Positions 5,805 through 6,647 of a DNA stretch of 6,647 bases are shown here, piece by piece (the first letter of the stretch is position 1; every line of letters begins with the position of its first letter). The position numbers and the translations under genes were made by a program. The stretch is from Ahrensia sp. (GTDB lineage: Bacteria; Pseudomonadota; Alphaproteobacteria; Rhizobiales; Rhizobiaceae): positions 1 to 6,647 of the forward strand of contig JAHEJF010000092.1 of the NCBI GenBank assembly GCA_024639025.1, in the 5' to 3' direction. The notes under the pieces were generated by a model. The model was not told the origin of the DNA. It saw only the letters and a list, made by a program, of their open reading frames with translations, and ran no database searches.

Positions 5805-6647
5805 AGTGAGCCACAGCAGCAGCGGCGGCTTCATCAATCAAACGGCCGGTTGTGAACCGTTCCAGCGTATAACCCTCATTGATCGGATGTGGATTGTCAC
5901 GGGCGATCGTGTGCGCAAACACATGGCCAGATCCAGGTGTGGCTTTAAAGCCCCCCGTTCCCCAACCGCAATTCACGTAGAGACCGGACACAGGAGTTTT
6001 GGCGATGATCGGTGAACGGTCCGGGGTTACATCGACGATACCTCCCCAAGAGCGAAGCATCTTCATGCGGGTGAACACCGGGAACATCTCGCAGATCGCA
6101 TCAAGCGTGTGCTGAATAATGTGCAAGCCGCCGGTCTGCGAATAGGACGTATATTGGTCGGTGCCGGCGCCAATCACCAGTTCACCCTTGTCTGATTGCG
6201 AAATGTAAGCGTGCACCGTGTTGGACATCACAACGCAAGGAAAGCATGGCTTGACTGGCTCTGAGACCAGCGCTTGCAACGGAAAACTCTCAAGCGGCAT
6301 CCGCACATCGGCCATTTCCATGATCGGCGATGTGTTGCCTGCCGCCACGACGCCTACCTTCTTGGCACCAATAAAGCCGCGCGATGTTTCAACACCAGTC
6401 ACCTGGCCTTTGGCTCCGCGCCGGATGGCCGTTACTTCACAATTCTGGATGACATGCACACCGCGCGCTGAAGCCGCTCGCGCATAGCCCCATGCAACAG
6501 CGTCATGACGTGCTGTTCCACCCCGACGTTGCAACGCGGCGCCCATCACCGGATAGCGCGCAGATTGCGAGATATTGAGCGGCGGACAAAACGCCTTGGC
6601 TTCTTCTGGCGACAACCACTCATTGTCGACACCATTGAGACGGTTTG
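5803..6647 (-). CDS. soxB: Sarcosine oxidase beta subunit (SoxB), 5' end outside window
   Basis: About 280 C-terminal residues are present; the family is near 415 residues, so roughly the first third lies beyond the right edge. The frame is open to the edge, and the first visible residues are NRLNGVDNEWLSPEEAKAF, a strong SoxB match. SoxB is the catalytic flavoprotein subunit that oxidises sarcosine; it binds FAD and shares a covalent FMN with the alpha subunit. The block RRGGTARHDAVAWGYARAA contains the histidine known to carry the covalent FMN. Later blocks VIQNCEVTAI, VVAAGNTSPIM, SWGGIVDVTPDRSPII and LYVNCGWGTGGFKATPGSG fit the DAO-type FAD oxidase fold. It is the first gene of the visible operon; its TAG stop lies inside the ribosome site of the cupin gene. 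The TTG at 6615 inside this frame is an ordinary leucine, not a start. Confidence 0.96.
   Translation of the reverse strand, partial: NRLNGVDNEWLSPEEAKAFCPPLNISQSARYPVMGAALQRRGGTARHDAVAWGYARAASARGVHVIQNCEVTAIRRGAKGQVTGVETSRGFIGAKKVGVVAAGNTSPIMEMADVRMPLESFPLQALVSEPVKPCFPCVVMSNTVHAYISQSDKGELVIGAGTDQYTSYSQTGGLHIIQHTLDAICEMFPVFTRMKMLRSWGGIVDVTPDRSPIIAKTPVSGLYVNCGWGTGGFKATPGSGHVFAHTIARDNPHPINEGYTLERFTTGRLIDEAAAAAVAH

Noticed and set aside
5803..6615. Complete 270-residue protein starting at the TTG at 6615
   Set aside because: The frame continues to the window edge with conserved SoxB residues, so this is the 3' part of soxB rather than a short gene.

Overview
The window is a protein-coding stretch from what is most likely an alphaproteobacterium. 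This is inferred from the moderate GC content, the four-subunit sarcosine oxidase gene set and the dense operon packing; a genus cannot be named from the sequence alone.

Layout: positions 38-982 (+) carry one gene for a multi-pass membrane protein of the PAP2 / inositolphosphotransferase-like phosphatase superfamily. From 995 to the right edge, everything reads on the minus strand and looks like one operon. In transcription order it is soxB (start lies beyond the right edge), a small cupin gene, a gene for an exported DUF2511 (YebY)-like protein, soxD, soxA and soxG. The plus-strand gene and the operon converge tail to tail, with only 12 bases between their stop codons. No tRNA, rRNA, CRISPR array, insertion sequence or clear intrinsic terminator was seen.

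Function: SoxB, SoxD, SoxA and SoxG are the beta, delta, alpha and gamma subunits of heterotetrameric sarcosine oxidase. This cytoplasmic enzyme demethylates sarcosine to glycine, uses O2 as oxidant (giving H2O2), and passes the methyl carbon to tetrahydrofolate as 5,10-methylene-THF. It is typically the last demethylation step of choline/glycine betaine breakdown. Key motifs are visible: the flavin-linkage histidine context in SoxB, the CxxC plus HxxxC zinc motif in SoxD, and the Rossmann and aminomethyltransferase folds in SoxA.

The departure from the usual soxB-soxD-soxA-soxG order is a two-gene cassette between soxB and soxD: a single-domain cupin and a secreted DUF2511-like protein, overlapping by four bases and following soxB with almost no gap. 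The start of the cupin gene is also odd. The ATG best placed after its Shine-Dalgarno sequence is in another frame, and that frame appears to encode the expected family N-terminus up to a run of six A residues. Removing one A would join it perfectly to the rest of the cupin. This is either a real frameshift, slippage, or a sequence error.
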